A stretch of 64,000 nt of DNA from CAVXXD01 sp963765625 (lineage in GTDB: Bacteria > Actinomycetota > Geothermincolia > Geothermincolales > Geothermincolaceae): assembly GCA_963765625.1 (NCBI GenBank), contig CAVXXD010000006.1:248001-312000 (forward strand), read 5' to 3'. The position numbers were made by a program, and so were the translations under genes. Position 1 is the first letter of the stretch, and every line of letters starts with the position of its first letter. The notes beneath the pieces are model-generated. The model was given only the letters and a program-made list of their open reading frames with translations, was not told the DNA's origin and ran no database searches. This document shows positions 52,312 to 60,527 of this stretch, piece after piece.

Positions 52312-53532
52312 TCAAGCGGGCATCACGGTGGCCAGCCAGTCGAACATGCGCTGGTCGTAGAGGGCGCGGGCCTTGGGCTCGCAGTGCCAGTTGGCCCCCT
52401 CCTCGCGTGTGAAACTAACGATGGTCTTGGGGCAGTTCAGGCCGTCGTAGACCTCCCGCGACTGCCCGGGCCAGAACTGCTCGTCGTCGGGGTCGGCTAC
52501 GAACATGGGGCAGGTGATCCTGTCGATGACGTCCCGCGCCTGGTGATCCAGGGCGCTCCTCACCCAGACGTAGTAGTTGTCGGTGACGTAAGGGCGCATG
52601 CGCCATTTGAACTCCTGGCGCTGCTCATCGCTCATGTACTGCATCATTCCCTCGACCATCGAGTTGAACTCTTCCTCCTTGCCGTCGAGGGCCGGCTGCA
52701 GCATCTCCGGGGGCCATTTCGACTTCATCACCGTGGCCACGTCGATCACCCCGGGGTCGACGATACCCGCGACGACGCGATGCTCAAAGGCCAGGGCGCG
52801 CAGCACCCAGTATCCCCCCTGGCTCAAGCCGGAGAGGGCGATGCGCGCCGGGTCGACGTCCGGCCGGGTCAGGAGGAAGTCCACCACCGGGGTGATGACC
52901 TTCTCCCAGTCGGCGCGGAAGCCGATGTCGTGCAGCCACAGCAGGGCGTTCTGGCCGGGGCCGTCGAAGATAAGGGCGGCGTAACCGCGTTCCAGCGCCC
53001 CGGCCACGCCCGCTCCCCACATGGAGCTGGTGGGCCCGTCCGAGCCGTTGTTAAAGATGATGGTGGCGAAAGGCCCTCCGCTGCCGTCGGGCGCGAAGAA
53101 GTAGCCGGGCATGGGGGTGCTCTCGTAGGGTATCTCCACCTTGACGGCGGGCGTGTCCAGGCGGGCGCAGAACCGGTCGAAGCATTCCATGTGCTTCTTC
53201 CAGATGGGGAGGCGCCGCTCCGGGTCCTTGCTGCCGTCGATCATGGCCAGGCAGGCCGAGTAATAGGTGGCGGCGCGCAGGAAGGCCCGGCGGGCGCTGG
53301 CCCGGTTGCCGGCCGCGGCGCTCCCGGCGGCCATTCCCTCGACCCGCTCGGCTGTGGCCAGCCACTCCACCACCCAGCTCTCGAAGTCGCCCGGGACGAT
53401 GCGGTCAACCGTGGCCAGGATCTCCCCCACCTCCCCGGAGCCGTAACAGCAGCCGCCGAGGATACACTGGGTCTCGAAGTCCATCTGCTGGTTATCCATG
53501 AAATACTGCCGGGGCGCATTTTCTTCCGCCAT
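52312..53532 (-). CDS. Alpha/beta-hydrolase, FrsA/2,6-dihydropseudooxynicotine hydrolase-like
   Basis: 406 residues. A helical N-terminal domain (1-140) is followed by the hydrolase core: FATIIFNNGSDGPTSSMWG (oxyanion region), FDGPGQNALLW and the nucleophile elbow IALSGLSQGGYW. CPMFVADPDDEQFWPGQS holds the probable Asp, and EGANWHCEPKAR the His. Such enzymes cleave C-C or ester bonds in diverse small molecules. The ATG at 53532 has AGGAGGTG upstream. Confidence 0.82.
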   Translation of the reverse strand: MAEENAPRQYFMDNQQMDFETQCILGGCCYGSGEVGEILATVDRIVPGDFESWVVEWLATAERVEGMAAGSAAAGNRASARRAFLRAATYYSACLAMIDGSKDPERRLPIWKKHMECFDRFCARLDTPAVKVEIPYESTPMPGYFFAPDGSGGPFATIIFNNGSDGPTSSMWGAGVAGALERGYAALIFDGPGQNALLWLHDIGFRADWEKVITPVVDFLLTRPDVDPARIALSGLSQGGYWVLRALAFEHRVVAGIVDPGVIDVATVMKSKWPPEMLQPALDGKEEEFNSMVEGMMQYMSDEQRQEFKWRMRPYVTDNYYVWVRSALDHQARDVIDRITCPMFVADPDDEQFWPGQSREVYDGLNCPKTIVSFTREEGANWHCEPKARALYDQRMFDWLATVMPA

Positions 53533-53690
53533 GTCTACACCTCCTGGTTTCGAGGCTTGCATTCCCACTTATTCGAGCATAGCACGATTGCTCCGGGACG
53601 ATTAACAAGAAGCAGAAATGACGGCGGCCGGCGCCCCTGGTCGGGGAACTACCGGCCGTCGATCCTCGTCACCGCTTGCCTTGAAAGCGG

Positions 53691-54002
53691 CTATTTCTCT
53701 TCGTCTTCGTCCGCCAGGTCCAGCTTCTCCAGCCGGAGGACCTTGAACAGGACGTAGACCACCAGCAGGATGAGCAGGAAGTTGATCAGCGCGGTCAGGA
53801 AATGGCCGTACGCGAACACCGCGTCGCCGATGGTGAAGGTCAACGTGTCCAGGCTGGCCTGTCCGGTGATGACCCCGATGATCGGGCTGATCAGGTCACC
53901 GACCAGGGCGTTGACCACTACCACGGTCGCCGTGGCGATGATGAAGCCGATGGCCAGCTTGATCACGCCCTGCTTTCTTACGAACTCCATGAAACCTTTC
54001 AT
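53691..54002 (-). CDS. mscL: Large-conductance mechanosensitive channel
   Basis: 103 residues. The start MKGFMEFVRKQGVIKLAIGF is the S1 amphipathic helix, TM1 contains ATATVVVVNALVGDLISPII (the hydrophobic gate), and TM2 spans about 62-82. The acidic C-terminal helix is short. The start at 54002 has AAAGGAGG 6 bases upstream. It protects against osmotic downshock. Downstream (53622-53660) a GC-rich hairpin without a T run may terminate it. Confidence 0.93.
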   Translation of the reverse strand: MKGFMEFVRKQGVIKLAIGFIIATATVVVVNALVGDLISPIIGVITGQASLDTLTFTIGDAVFAYGHFLTALINFLLILLVVYVLFKVLRLEKLDLADEDEEK

Positions 54003-54140
54003 GCACGGACCTCCTTTTCTTTTCATAATTATTTACGGTGTTGCTTCGCTTTTTTGCCCAATATGGTTTTCGATGGGAGGGAACGGTTGTCCTTTCCATG
54101 CTATTCTTTTTAAAAGAAGGTCAGTGATACGGAGGTAGTG

Positions 54141-54965
54141 ATGGGTCTCAGACGCCTGGTTTTCGATCGCTTCCGCTTCCCGTTCAGCCCGGTGCGCTTC
54201 GTCCGCCGGTACCGGGACATACTGCGGAGGCTCGGCAGCCTCCCGCCGGTGGCGATGTTCGCCAATCCCATCATGCGCAGAAACACCTTCAGCTACATCC
54301 CCGTGGGCGAGAACGTGGAGCTTCCGCCGGGAACGGCGGCCCCCCTCGAAATCGTCGAGAGCTTCGTCCGGCAGGCCTCGCGGCGGGTGATCATAAACCA
54401 CTGCTTCTGCCGCAACTCTTCCGGCTGCACCGAGCACGACCGCGGCATCGGCTGCCTCTTCCTGGGGGAGGGAACGCGCCAGCTGGACCCGGCCCTGGGC
54501 CGGGAGGCCGGCGTCGAGGAAGCTCTTGAGCACGTGCGGCGGGCGGTGGAAGATGGCCTGGTGCCCTGCATCGGACAGGCCTGGGTGGATGCCCGGGCTT
54601 TCGGAGTTAAGGACTACCGCCATTTCATGACCGTCTGCTTCTGCTGCTCCTGCTGCTGCCTTCTCGGGGTCCTGCCCCACGTCCCGGAAGAAGCACTGCG
54701 CATCGTGGTCAAGCTGGAAGGGGCCTCCGTCCAGGTGGAGGAAGGGTGTGACGGGTGCGGCCTCTGCCTGGACGCCTGCATCTTCGGCCAGTTAAACCTG
54801 GAGGGCGGACGGCCGGTGATCGGCGGCGACTGCAAGGCCTGCGGGCGCTGCGCCGCGGCCTGCCCGGCCGGAGCCATCCAGGTCAGGCTGGACGACCCCG
54901 GCTATGTCGATCGCTGCCTGGCACGCCTGGAAGCCAGGGTGGACGTACGAAAGCAGCCGCGATGA
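54141..54965 (+). CDS. Iron-sulfur protein with C-terminal 2[4Fe-4S] ferredoxin domain
   Basis: 274 residues. The C-terminus has two clusters, CDGCGLCLDACIFGQL and CKACGRCAAACPAGAI. Upstream are further Cys motifs, INHCFCRNSSGC and CFCCSCCCLLG, which make a third metal-binding domain seen in 4Fe-4S proteins of strict anaerobes. No transmembrane segment. GGAGG precedes the ATG at 54141. It is likely an electron-transfer protein; its partner is not in the neighbourhood. Confidence 0.8.
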   Translation: MGLRRLVFDRFRFPFSPVRFVRRYRDILRRLGSLPPVAMFANPIMRRNTFSYIPVGENVELPPGTAAPLEIVESFVRQASRRVIINHCFCRNSSGCTEHDRGIGCLFLGEGTRQLDPALGREAGVEEALEHVRRAVEDGLVPCIGQAWVDARAFGVKDYRHFMTVCFCCSCCCLLGVLPHVPEEALRIVVKLEGASVQVEEGCDGCGLCLDACIFGQLNLEGGRPVIGGDCKACGRCAAACPAGAIQVRLDDPGYVDRCLARLEARVDVRKQPR

Positions 54966-55019
54966 TCGAGGCGATGCGGGACATGCATGCTCCCAGGCCC
55001 GGCTGGGTACAATAAGTTC

Positions 55020-55409
55020 ATGGAATACAATAAGTTGACTCCGGAAGAAGAGAGGGTCATCGTCGGCAAAGGCACCGAGCCTCCCTTCAGCGGCAAGCAC
55101 TGCGACAGCACCAGCAAGGGCACCTACGTCTGCCGCCGGTGCGGGTCGCCCCTCTACCGTTCAGACGACAAGTTCCACTCCGGCTGCGGCTGGCCCTCTT
55201 TTGACGACGAGATCGAGGGAGCCGTTACCCGCAGCCTCGACGCCGACGGGAGGCGCACCGAGATAACCTGCGCCCGCTGCGGCGGCCACCTCGGCCACGT
55301 CTTCCTGGGAGAGGGTCTCACCCCCCGGGATACCCGCCACTGCGTCAACTCCCTCTCCATCGAGTTTATTCCCGGGAACGATGAGGGTGGTGAGGGTGGA
55401 AAAGACTGA
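55020..55409 (+). CDS. msrB: Peptide-methionine (R)-S-oxide reductase
   Basis: 129 residues. Zinc knuckles C38-x2-C41 and C84-x2-C87, the substrate block HSGCGWPSFDD and catalytic C108 in RHCVNSLSIEFIP define MsrB. The ATG at 55020 fits the family start (NKLTPEEERVI). It overlaps msrA by 29 bases, a usual pairing that repairs both sulfoxide epimers. Confidence 0.95.
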   Translation: MEYNKLTPEEERVIVGKGTEPPFSGKHCDSTSKGTYVCRRCGSPLYRSDDKFHSGCGWPSFDDEIEGAVTRSLDADGRRTEITCARCGGHLGHVFLGEGLTPRDTRHCVNSLSIEFIPGNDEGGEGGKD

Positions 55410-55938
55410 AGGCCACGAGGCCGTCGTCCTCGGAGGAGGGTGCTTCTGGTGCATCGAGGCCGCCTTCGCCATGGTGGAGGGAGTGGTGAGCGCGGAGCCC
55501 GGATACGCCGGCGGCGACACACCTCACCCCACCTACAACCAGGTCTGCGGAAGCGTTACCGGCCACGCCGAAGTAGTTCGCGTGGAGTTCGATCCGGCGC
55601 GTGTTTCCCTGGAGGAGGTCCTGCGGGTCTTCTTCACCGTACACGACCCCACCACCCTCAACCAGCAGGGCGCCGACGTCGGGGCGCAGTACCGCTCCAT
55701 CGTCCTCACAACTTCGGAGGAGCAGAAGGAGAGGGTGGAGCGCTACATCGATGACATCCACCCGGCCTACGTCAAGCCCATTGTCACCGAAGTCCGTGAG
55801 TTGGAGGACTTCTGGCCGGCCGAGGAATATCACAAGGATTACTTCGCGAAGAACCCGGCACAGCCTTACTGCCAGGTGGTCATCACCCCCAAGCTGGCCA
55901 AGCTGAAGAAGCTCAAGAAGGGCGGCTCGCCGGGCTAG
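55381..55938 (+). CDS. msrA: Peptide-methionine (S)-S-oxide reductase
   Basis: 185 residues with the catalytic motif GGGC21FWC24 and the family blocks GYAGGDTPHPTYNQVCGSVTGHAEVV and DPTTLNQQGADVGAQYRS. The C-terminus is lysine-rich (KLAKLKKLKKGG). The start at 55381 lies within msrB; a GTG at 55396 is an alternative. The last 4 bases overlap the convergent gene. Confidence 0.95.
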   Translation: MRVVRVEKTEGHEAVVLGGGCFWCIEAAFAMVEGVVSAEPGYAGGDTPHPTYNQVCGSVTGHAEVVRVEFDPARVSLEEVLRVFFTVHDPTTLNQQGADVGAQYRSIVLTTSEEQKERVERYIDDIHPAYVKPIVTEVRELEDFWPAEEYHKDYFAKNPAQPYCQVVITPKLAKLKKLKKGGSPG

Positions 55939-56307
55939 CTGGTCACCGTGGCCATGATGATGATCGCGGCGTAGAAAACAACTATCATCCCGGCCAGGCA
56001 TATCTCGATTATGGCCAGGATTCGGGCGATGTTCAGGTAGGTCTCGCTCGAGGGGCCGGCAGGCACTCCCGCGGCCATCTCCTTCTTCGCCTTGCTGACG
56101 AGATAGAGGGTGATGCCGGGAAGGACGAAGGGCGGGCACCAGTAGACCAGCCCCACCAGGCTGACGATCAGGGCCACCAGCGGCATGTCCATGGTGTTGC
56201 GTGGGGGAGCGTAGTAGGGCGCGGGAGTAGGGAGGGGGATAGTAGGGCGGCGGGTAGTAGGGCGGCTGTGGCTGGGGTTCGGGTTGCGGTCCTTCCTGCG
56301 TTTCCAT
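55935..56307 (-). pseudogene. Two-TM protein with Pro/Tyr-rich N-terminus, frameshift in the tract
   Basis: An ATG at 56307 with GAGGAGG upstream starts METQEGPQPEPQPQPPYYPP and a run of CCN/TAC codons. The frame then fails at about 56226. The next frame continues PAPYYAPPRNTMDMPLVALI and two TM helices to the stop at 55935. A one-base change in the Pro/Tyr codon tract restores a protein of about 120 residues of the DUF4190-like type. The tract itself is repetitive, so slippage or a sequencing error is possible. Confidence 0.65.
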
Positions 56308-56460
56308 GTGGTGTCCTCCTCACTGTCTTCCAACCTCTCCTCATTATAACAATCCCCCGCGGTCTTCCCGGTGGTTTCGATTGAAGGTGCCGCGCCTCCC
56401 CGTGCCGAAATCTCCTTCAGGCTGATCGGGATTTTCAACGACGGAACGAGGTGGCGCGCG

Positions 56461-57585
56461 GTGAAGGACAACGGGATCGACCCGCACTGGCTGTCCAAAC
56501 AGCCGACGATCCTGCGCTGGGGCATATCCAGCTGGATGCTCCTGGCCATCGCTGGGGTTGTCGTGGTCGTGGGCATGGCCTACGACATGGCCCACTCGGT
56601 GGTGCTCCCCCTGGCTATCGCGATCATAATCGGCATCCTGCTCCGGCCGATAGTGGAGTTCCTGGTGCGGCACCGCTTCCCGCGCTGGCTGGCAACGGTG
56701 CTCACCATGCTCATCGTCATCGCGCTGGTCGGGGGGATCGTCACCCTGATCATCTACGGCATCGCCACCCAGGCCGGCGCCATCGAGCGTCAGGCATCGG
56801 ACGGGGTCGACGCCATTAAGGACTGGTTCAACGACCTGGAGATAAAGGACTCGATCCGCCAGTGGATAACCGACAAGATAGACGAGGTCTGGCCGGAGAT
56901 CCAGAGCGCGGTGACCGACAGGGTCACCGGCACGGTGCCGGGTATCGCCTCTTTTCTTCTGGGCACCTTTATCGGCCTGTTCATGCTGATATTCATCCTG
57001 GGTGACGACGGTACCATCGACCGCTTCGTGGCGGGGCATCTGGGAGTGCCGCGCGAGCGGGGTGACGCCATCCTCAAGGAGGTGACCGCCTCGGTGCGTG
57101 GCTACTTCAAGGGAACCACCATCATAGCCACGGTGAACGCCCTGCTGATAATCCCGGTGGCCCTTATCCTCAAGGTCCCCATGGTGGCACCCATCTCCGT
57201 GGTTACCTTCGTAACCTGTTACATCCCCTCTTTCGGGGGCTACATCGGCGGCGCCTTCGCGGTGATCATCACCGTGGCTTCGCAGGGATTGGCCAAGGGC
57301 ATTATCATGCTGGTGTTCGTGGTAATCTCCCACACCATTCTGCAAGGGCCGGTGCAGGCTTACGCTTATGGCAAGACGTTAAAGATGCACCCCCTGGTGG
57401 CCCTGCTGGTCACGCTGCTCGGCGCGGTCCTCGGTGGTATCGCCGGGGCCATCCTGGCCGTGCCGGTGACCGCCGTGGCCATCAAGGTTTCCGTCCTGCT
57501 CAAATACGCGCGTGAAGTGGATTTGCTCGAGATAGAGGAGCCGTCGGAAGAAACCGCCCTCAGCGGCGGAACCTGCGATCCTTGA
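56461..57585 (+). CDS. AI-2E family transporter (PerM/YdiK-like)
   Basis: 374 residues. About eight TM helices in the typical 2+1+5 arrangement, with a long soluble insertion (about 95-165) after TM3. Family blocks are HSVVLPLAIAIIIGILLRPI, YIPSFGGYIGGAFAVIIT and LLGAVLGGIAGAILAVPVTA. The GTG at 56461 with GAGGTGG upstream is chosen; the frame extends 30 codons further. The true substrate of most members is unknown. It overlaps the convergent amphi-Trp gene by 26 bases. Confidence 0.85.
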   Translation: MKDNGIDPHWLSKQPTILRWGISSWMLLAIAGVVVVVGMAYDMAHSVVLPLAIAIIIGILLRPIVEFLVRHRFPRWLATVLTMLIVIALVGGIVTLIIYGIATQAGAIERQASDGVDAIKDWFNDLEIKDSIRQWITDKIDEVWPEIQSAVTDRVTGTVPGIASFLLGTFIGLFMLIFILGDDGTIDRFVAGHLGVPRERGDAILKEVTASVRGYFKGTTIIATVNALLIIPVALILKVPMVAPISVVTFVTCYIPSFGGYIGGAFAVIITVASQGLAKGIIMLVFVVISHTILQGPVQAYAYGKTLKMHPLVALLVTLLGAVLGGIAGAILAVPVTAVAIKVSVLLKYAREVDLLEIEEPSEETALSGGTCDP

Positions 57586-58222
57586 GCTCAGCCACACGCC
57601 GCATGCTTTCCTCTCCCCGGTCCACGGCCCAGGACGGGAGCTTGTCCCTGCGGACTACTATCCACTGCGGGAGCCGGCTGGGCTCCTCCACCACCAGCAC
57701 CTCCTCGATAACGGGAGTGCGCCTGAGAACCTTGTCCTTCAGGTCCACGGCCCACTGCGGGAGGCCGTTCCTTTTCGCCACGACGATGGTGGCCACCGCG
57801 AACCCCAGCGCCACCAGCGGCATGAACTTTTTAAGCGGATGCCCGTGGCCCTGGCAGGGAGCCGCTCCCGGTGAGCAACTCTCACAGCTGCACGGCTCCA
57901 TCATCGGGGACTTCACACTCTCCACGGCTTCGCCCTCTTCCTTTTCTTCCTCGCCCTCTTCTTCGTCTTCTTCGTCTTCTTCGTCTTCTTCAGAAGAACC
58001 GGCACGCTTCCAGCTCAGCTCTATCTCCAGCTCTTCCTTGCCTTGTTTCTCCTCGAACTCCAGCTCCAGCTTGACCTCGCCGGCCGGCTCAACCAGGTAG
58101 GACTCCCCTTCCGACGTCAGGACGACCTTGCGCTGCTTGAACTCGTCCACCAGCTTCTGCAGGCGGGCCACCGCCTCTTCCAGCGTCAACTCTTCCTTAC
58201 TGACGAACTTCTTATCTCCCAT
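57560..58222 (-). CDS. Amphi-Trp domain protein with acidic tract and C-terminal membrane segment
   Basis: 220 residues. Residues 8-70 (SKEELTLEEAVARLQKLVDE, later LELEFEEKQG and ELSWKR) match the amphi-Trp domain. A polyacidic stretch (about 75-98, EEDEEDEEDEEE units) follows, then CSCESCSPGAAPCQGHGH, a TM (about 128-145) and a C-terminal part with two LPQWAVDLKDK-like repeats. ATG at 58222 has GGAGGT 7 bases upstream. The role is unknown. Confidence 0.7.
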   Translation of the reverse strand: MGDKKFVSKEELTLEEAVARLQKLVDEFKQRKVVLTSEGESYLVEPAGEVKLELEFEEKQGKEELEIELSWKRAGSSEEDEEDEEDEEEGEEEKEEGEAVESVKSPMMEPCSCESCSPGAAPCQGHGHPLKKFMPLVALGFAVATIVVAKRNGLPQWAVDLKDKVLRRTPVIEEVLVVEEPSRLPQWIVVRRDKLPSWAVDRGEESMRRVAELKDRRFRR

Positions 58223-58324
58223 GTTTTCTACCTCCATCCGCTCGGTTGTCTTTCCACCCTTCATCATATCAGAACGTTTCGCCCCCGCCGATTCCCTTCT
58301 ATAATCGATAAGGGAGGTGGAAGC

Positions 58325-59143
58325 ATGAAGAACCGGGGCTTTGAAGGAAAAACCGTTTACATCACCGGCGGGTCCAGCGGCATCGGGCTGTCCACGGCGG
58401 TGCTGCTGGCGCGGGATGGGGCCGACGTGGTCATCTTCGCGCGGGGGCGCGAGCGGCTGGACCAGGCCTTGGAGGACATCGAGGCCGCCCGGAAAAGCGG
58501 GGAGCAACGCTTCGCCATCCACCAGCTCGACGTCACCGACCACCAGGCGGTGACGCGGGTGATGGAAGAAGCGGTGGAGGCTTTCGGTCCACCCGACATC
58601 CTCATCAACTCGGTGGGGCGCGCTTACCCCGAATACTTTGAGAACATCGGCTACGAGCAGTTCGACGAGAGCATGAAGACACACGCCTACGCCGCATGGA
58701 ACACCGTTTCGGCCCTGCTGCCCCACCTCAAGCAACGGCATGGCCACATCGTCAACGTCACTTCGGTCCTGGGGTTCATAGGCGTCTTCGGGTACACCGA
58801 CTACTGCGCCTCCAAGTTCGCCGTCATCGGCTTCTCCGAGGCGCTGCGGAGCGAGATGAAGCCGCACGGCGTGAAGGTTTCCGTCGTCTGCCCACCGGAT
58901 ACCGACACCCCCGGTTTCGCGACGGAAAACCTCACCAAGCCACCGGAGACGGTGGCCGTCAGCGAGGGCGGCGGGTTGATGCAGCCGGACGAAGTGGCCG
59001 TGGCGCTGTTGAAGGGCATGCGTAAGGGCAGGTTCTTCATCAGCCCCGGCTCGGCCGGGATGCTCTATTACCTCAAGAGGTTCTGTCCCTGGCTGCTCGA
59101 CCTGGTGATGGACCGCCAGATCGCCAAGGTAAGAAGAAGATAG
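58325..59143 (+). CDS. SDR oxidoreductase, 3-ketodihydrosphingosine-reductase-like
   Basis: 272 residues. The cofactor motif is TGGSSGIGLS (about 14-23), and the active-site pair is in YTDYCASKFAVIGFSEALRS. The block CPPDTDTPGFATENLTKPPET is characteristic of 3-ketodihydrosphingosine reductases (KDSR/Tsc10), and ISPGSAGMLYYL at the end fits too. This suggests sphingolipid-type or other long-chain ketone reduction, but no serine palmitoyltransferase is visible. GGGAGGTGG precedes the ATG. It is convergent with hgcB, 6 bases away. Confidence 0.75.
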   Translation: MKNRGFEGKTVYITGGSSGIGLSTAVLLARDGADVVIFARGRERLDQALEDIEAARKSGEQRFAIHQLDVTDHQAVTRVMEEAVEAFGPPDILINSVGRAYPEYFENIGYEQFDESMKTHAYAAWNTVSALLPHLKQRHGHIVNVTSVLGFIGVFGYTDYCASKFAVIGFSEALRSEMKPHGVKVSVVCPPDTDTPGFATENLTKPPETVAVSEGGGLMQPDEVAVALLKGMRKGRFFISPGSAGMLYYLKRFCPWLLDLVMDRQIAKVRRR

Positions 59144-59149
59144 ACGGGG

Positions 59150-59419
59150 TCAGCAGCAGCGGATCTCTTTCTTGCGGGATAGCGCGGCTGCGATCATGCC
59201 GGAGGCGCAGCCCACGCCGCTTTCCACGGAGATGGCCCCTTCCCGGCAGTTGAGGGCACAGGCGCCGCACTCCATGCAGTCCTCGATGCGCACGAGGTGG
59301 GCCTTCTTCTCGTTCATCGCGAAAACGGCATGGGGGCAGACCTCGGTGCAGGTGCGGCATCCGGTGCACTTGCTCTGGTCATAGGTAAGCGTGGTATCGG
59401 GGGCTTTCACTCCGGCCAT
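59150..59419 (-). CDS. hgcB: Mercury methylation ferredoxin HgcB
   Basis: 89 residues. Two [4Fe-4S] motifs are present: C18-x2-C21-x2-C24-x3-C28-P and C48-x2-C51-x2-C54-x3-C58. After them come the HgcB-specific GVGC71ASGM segment and a terminal Cys pair C88-C89. In characterised systems HgcB reduces the HgcA cobalamin, and the terminal cysteines bind Hg(II). The ATG is 1 base after the hgcA stop, with GGAGGT inside the hgcA end. Confidence 0.93.
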   Translation of the reverse strand: MAGVKAPDTTLTYDQSKCTGCRTCTEVCPHAVFAMNEKKAHLVRIEDCMECGACALNCREGAISVESGVGCASGMIAAALSRKKEIRCC

Positions 59420-59420
59420 C

Positions 59421-60527
59421 TCAACCTCCCACTATCCTGACGACGCCCCAGGCCAGGCCGGCCGCGACCCCCAGGCCGAACAGCGCCGCGATGTACGGTA
59501 TGTAGGTGAACATCTCCCGCTTCACCCGGGTCAGCGAAGTGAAGGTGGTACTTCCGGTGAAGTTGAGAGCGATAAAGGAGACCATCGCCGGCAGGGCCAG
59601 CGCGTAGGGGAGGGCTGAAAGAAGCCTCTCCCACCAGGACAAGTCGCCGGCCCGCAGGGCGATGGCGACCGCGAAGGGAAGAGCGGCGACGGCTCCCAGC
59701 ACGAACCCTTTGGCGCTGAAATCGCGTCCCGGCAGCCAGGGGAGGAGCATGGGAAAGAGCACCAGGCCGGCCAGGGCCGACACTACCACTGCCAGCAGAC
59801 CTAGCAATCCCGTGAGAAAGAAGGCCGCGACGGCTATGACCGCCATGGGCAGGAAGGCGTTGACCAGTTCCACCGGTACCACCACCAGGCGGTCGGCCAG
59901 GTCGAACCTGACCAGGCGCATCTCCGGCGTCGCCTGGCCGGCGGCGATATATGCGGGGATATCCTCCGCCCGGACCGGGCCGAACCGGACCTTGAAGCCG
60001 GTCCGCTCCTTCACCGCGTAGCCCCTGACCCCGGTGGCTCCCAACTGCGGCATGATGACCTCGCGGTGGCTGACCACCCCGGCCAACCCGGTGGAGGTGA
60101 TGCGGCCGGTCAGCTCGTCCGTGCCGAAGGTGCCCTTGCCGGCAGCGCACCAGACGTTGATGCCGAAGGTCTCCAGCACCAGGATGTAGGCGTCCATGCC
60201 GGCCAGCGCCGTACGCAGGGCGTCGAAGCTCAGGGTGTAATTGGCGCTCACCAGCACTGGAGAAGAAGCAGTAGGCTTACCGACGCTGTAAAGACCGGGG
60301 CGCACCCGGTGGAAAGAGCGCTTCCATCCCACTCGCGCCAGCAGGTGGTCGAAGCGGTCGGCGGCACTCAACACCACGGAAGCCGGGCGTATCTCCCGTT
60401 CATCCCCCTCCCAGGCAACTGCCTGGTTCTGGGGGCCTCAACAGGTGGGCTTCATGGTCTGCGGGTCGACTTCGCAGCAAGTCCCGCATTCCTCGACTTC
60501 TTCTTCACGCGTATCAATCTTTTCCAT
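59421..60527 (-). CDS. hgcA: Mercury methylation corrinoid protein HgcA, with in-frame UGA (probable selenocysteine 30)
   Basis: 368 residues if UGA is read as Sec. The corrinoid domain carries the cap-helix motif N124-V-W-C127-AAGKGTFG, whose Cys is the lower cobalt ligand in HgcA. GLYSVG and VLVSANYTLSFDALR precede it, and five TM helices form residues about 213-368. The part after codon 50 could start at GTG 60377, but that has no ribosome site. In the same frame upstream lie RPASVVL, then UGA (60440-60438), then a Cys-rich tail MEKIDTREEEVEECGTCC. The ATG at 60527 has AGGAG 8 bases before it and overlaps the regulator stop (TAATG). Function of the core: methyl transfer to Hg(II) at the membrane. 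Sec is inferred. Confidence 0.88.
60404..60440 (-). promoter_or_regulatory. UGA codon with SECIS-like hairpin inside hgcA
   Basis: Two bases after UGA, C5 (60435-60431) pairs with G5 (60408-60404). A small internal loop (AGAA/GA) follows, then CCAGGC pairs with GCCTGG around the tetraloop AGTT. The apical loop starts 17 bases after UGA and has G at its second position, as bacterial SECIS elements do. Confidence 0.7.

Noticed and set aside
57560..58867. 435-codon version of the amphi-Trp gene
   Set aside because: The upstream part is antisense to the SDR gene; ATG 58222 with GGAGGT fits the domain start.
59421..60377. HgcA as an acetyl-CoA synthase corrinoid (gamma) subunit
   Set aside because: The protein is far shorter, has five TM helices and the NVWCAAGKGTFG cap helix, and is followed by an HgcB-type ferredoxin with a terminal Cys pair.
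60378..60527. The 29-codon Cys-rich frame before the hgcA UGA as a separate small peptide gene
   Set aside because: It is in exact frame with hgcA, no other ribosome site lies between, and a structured hairpin follows the UGA; a leader peptide remains possible but is less likely.
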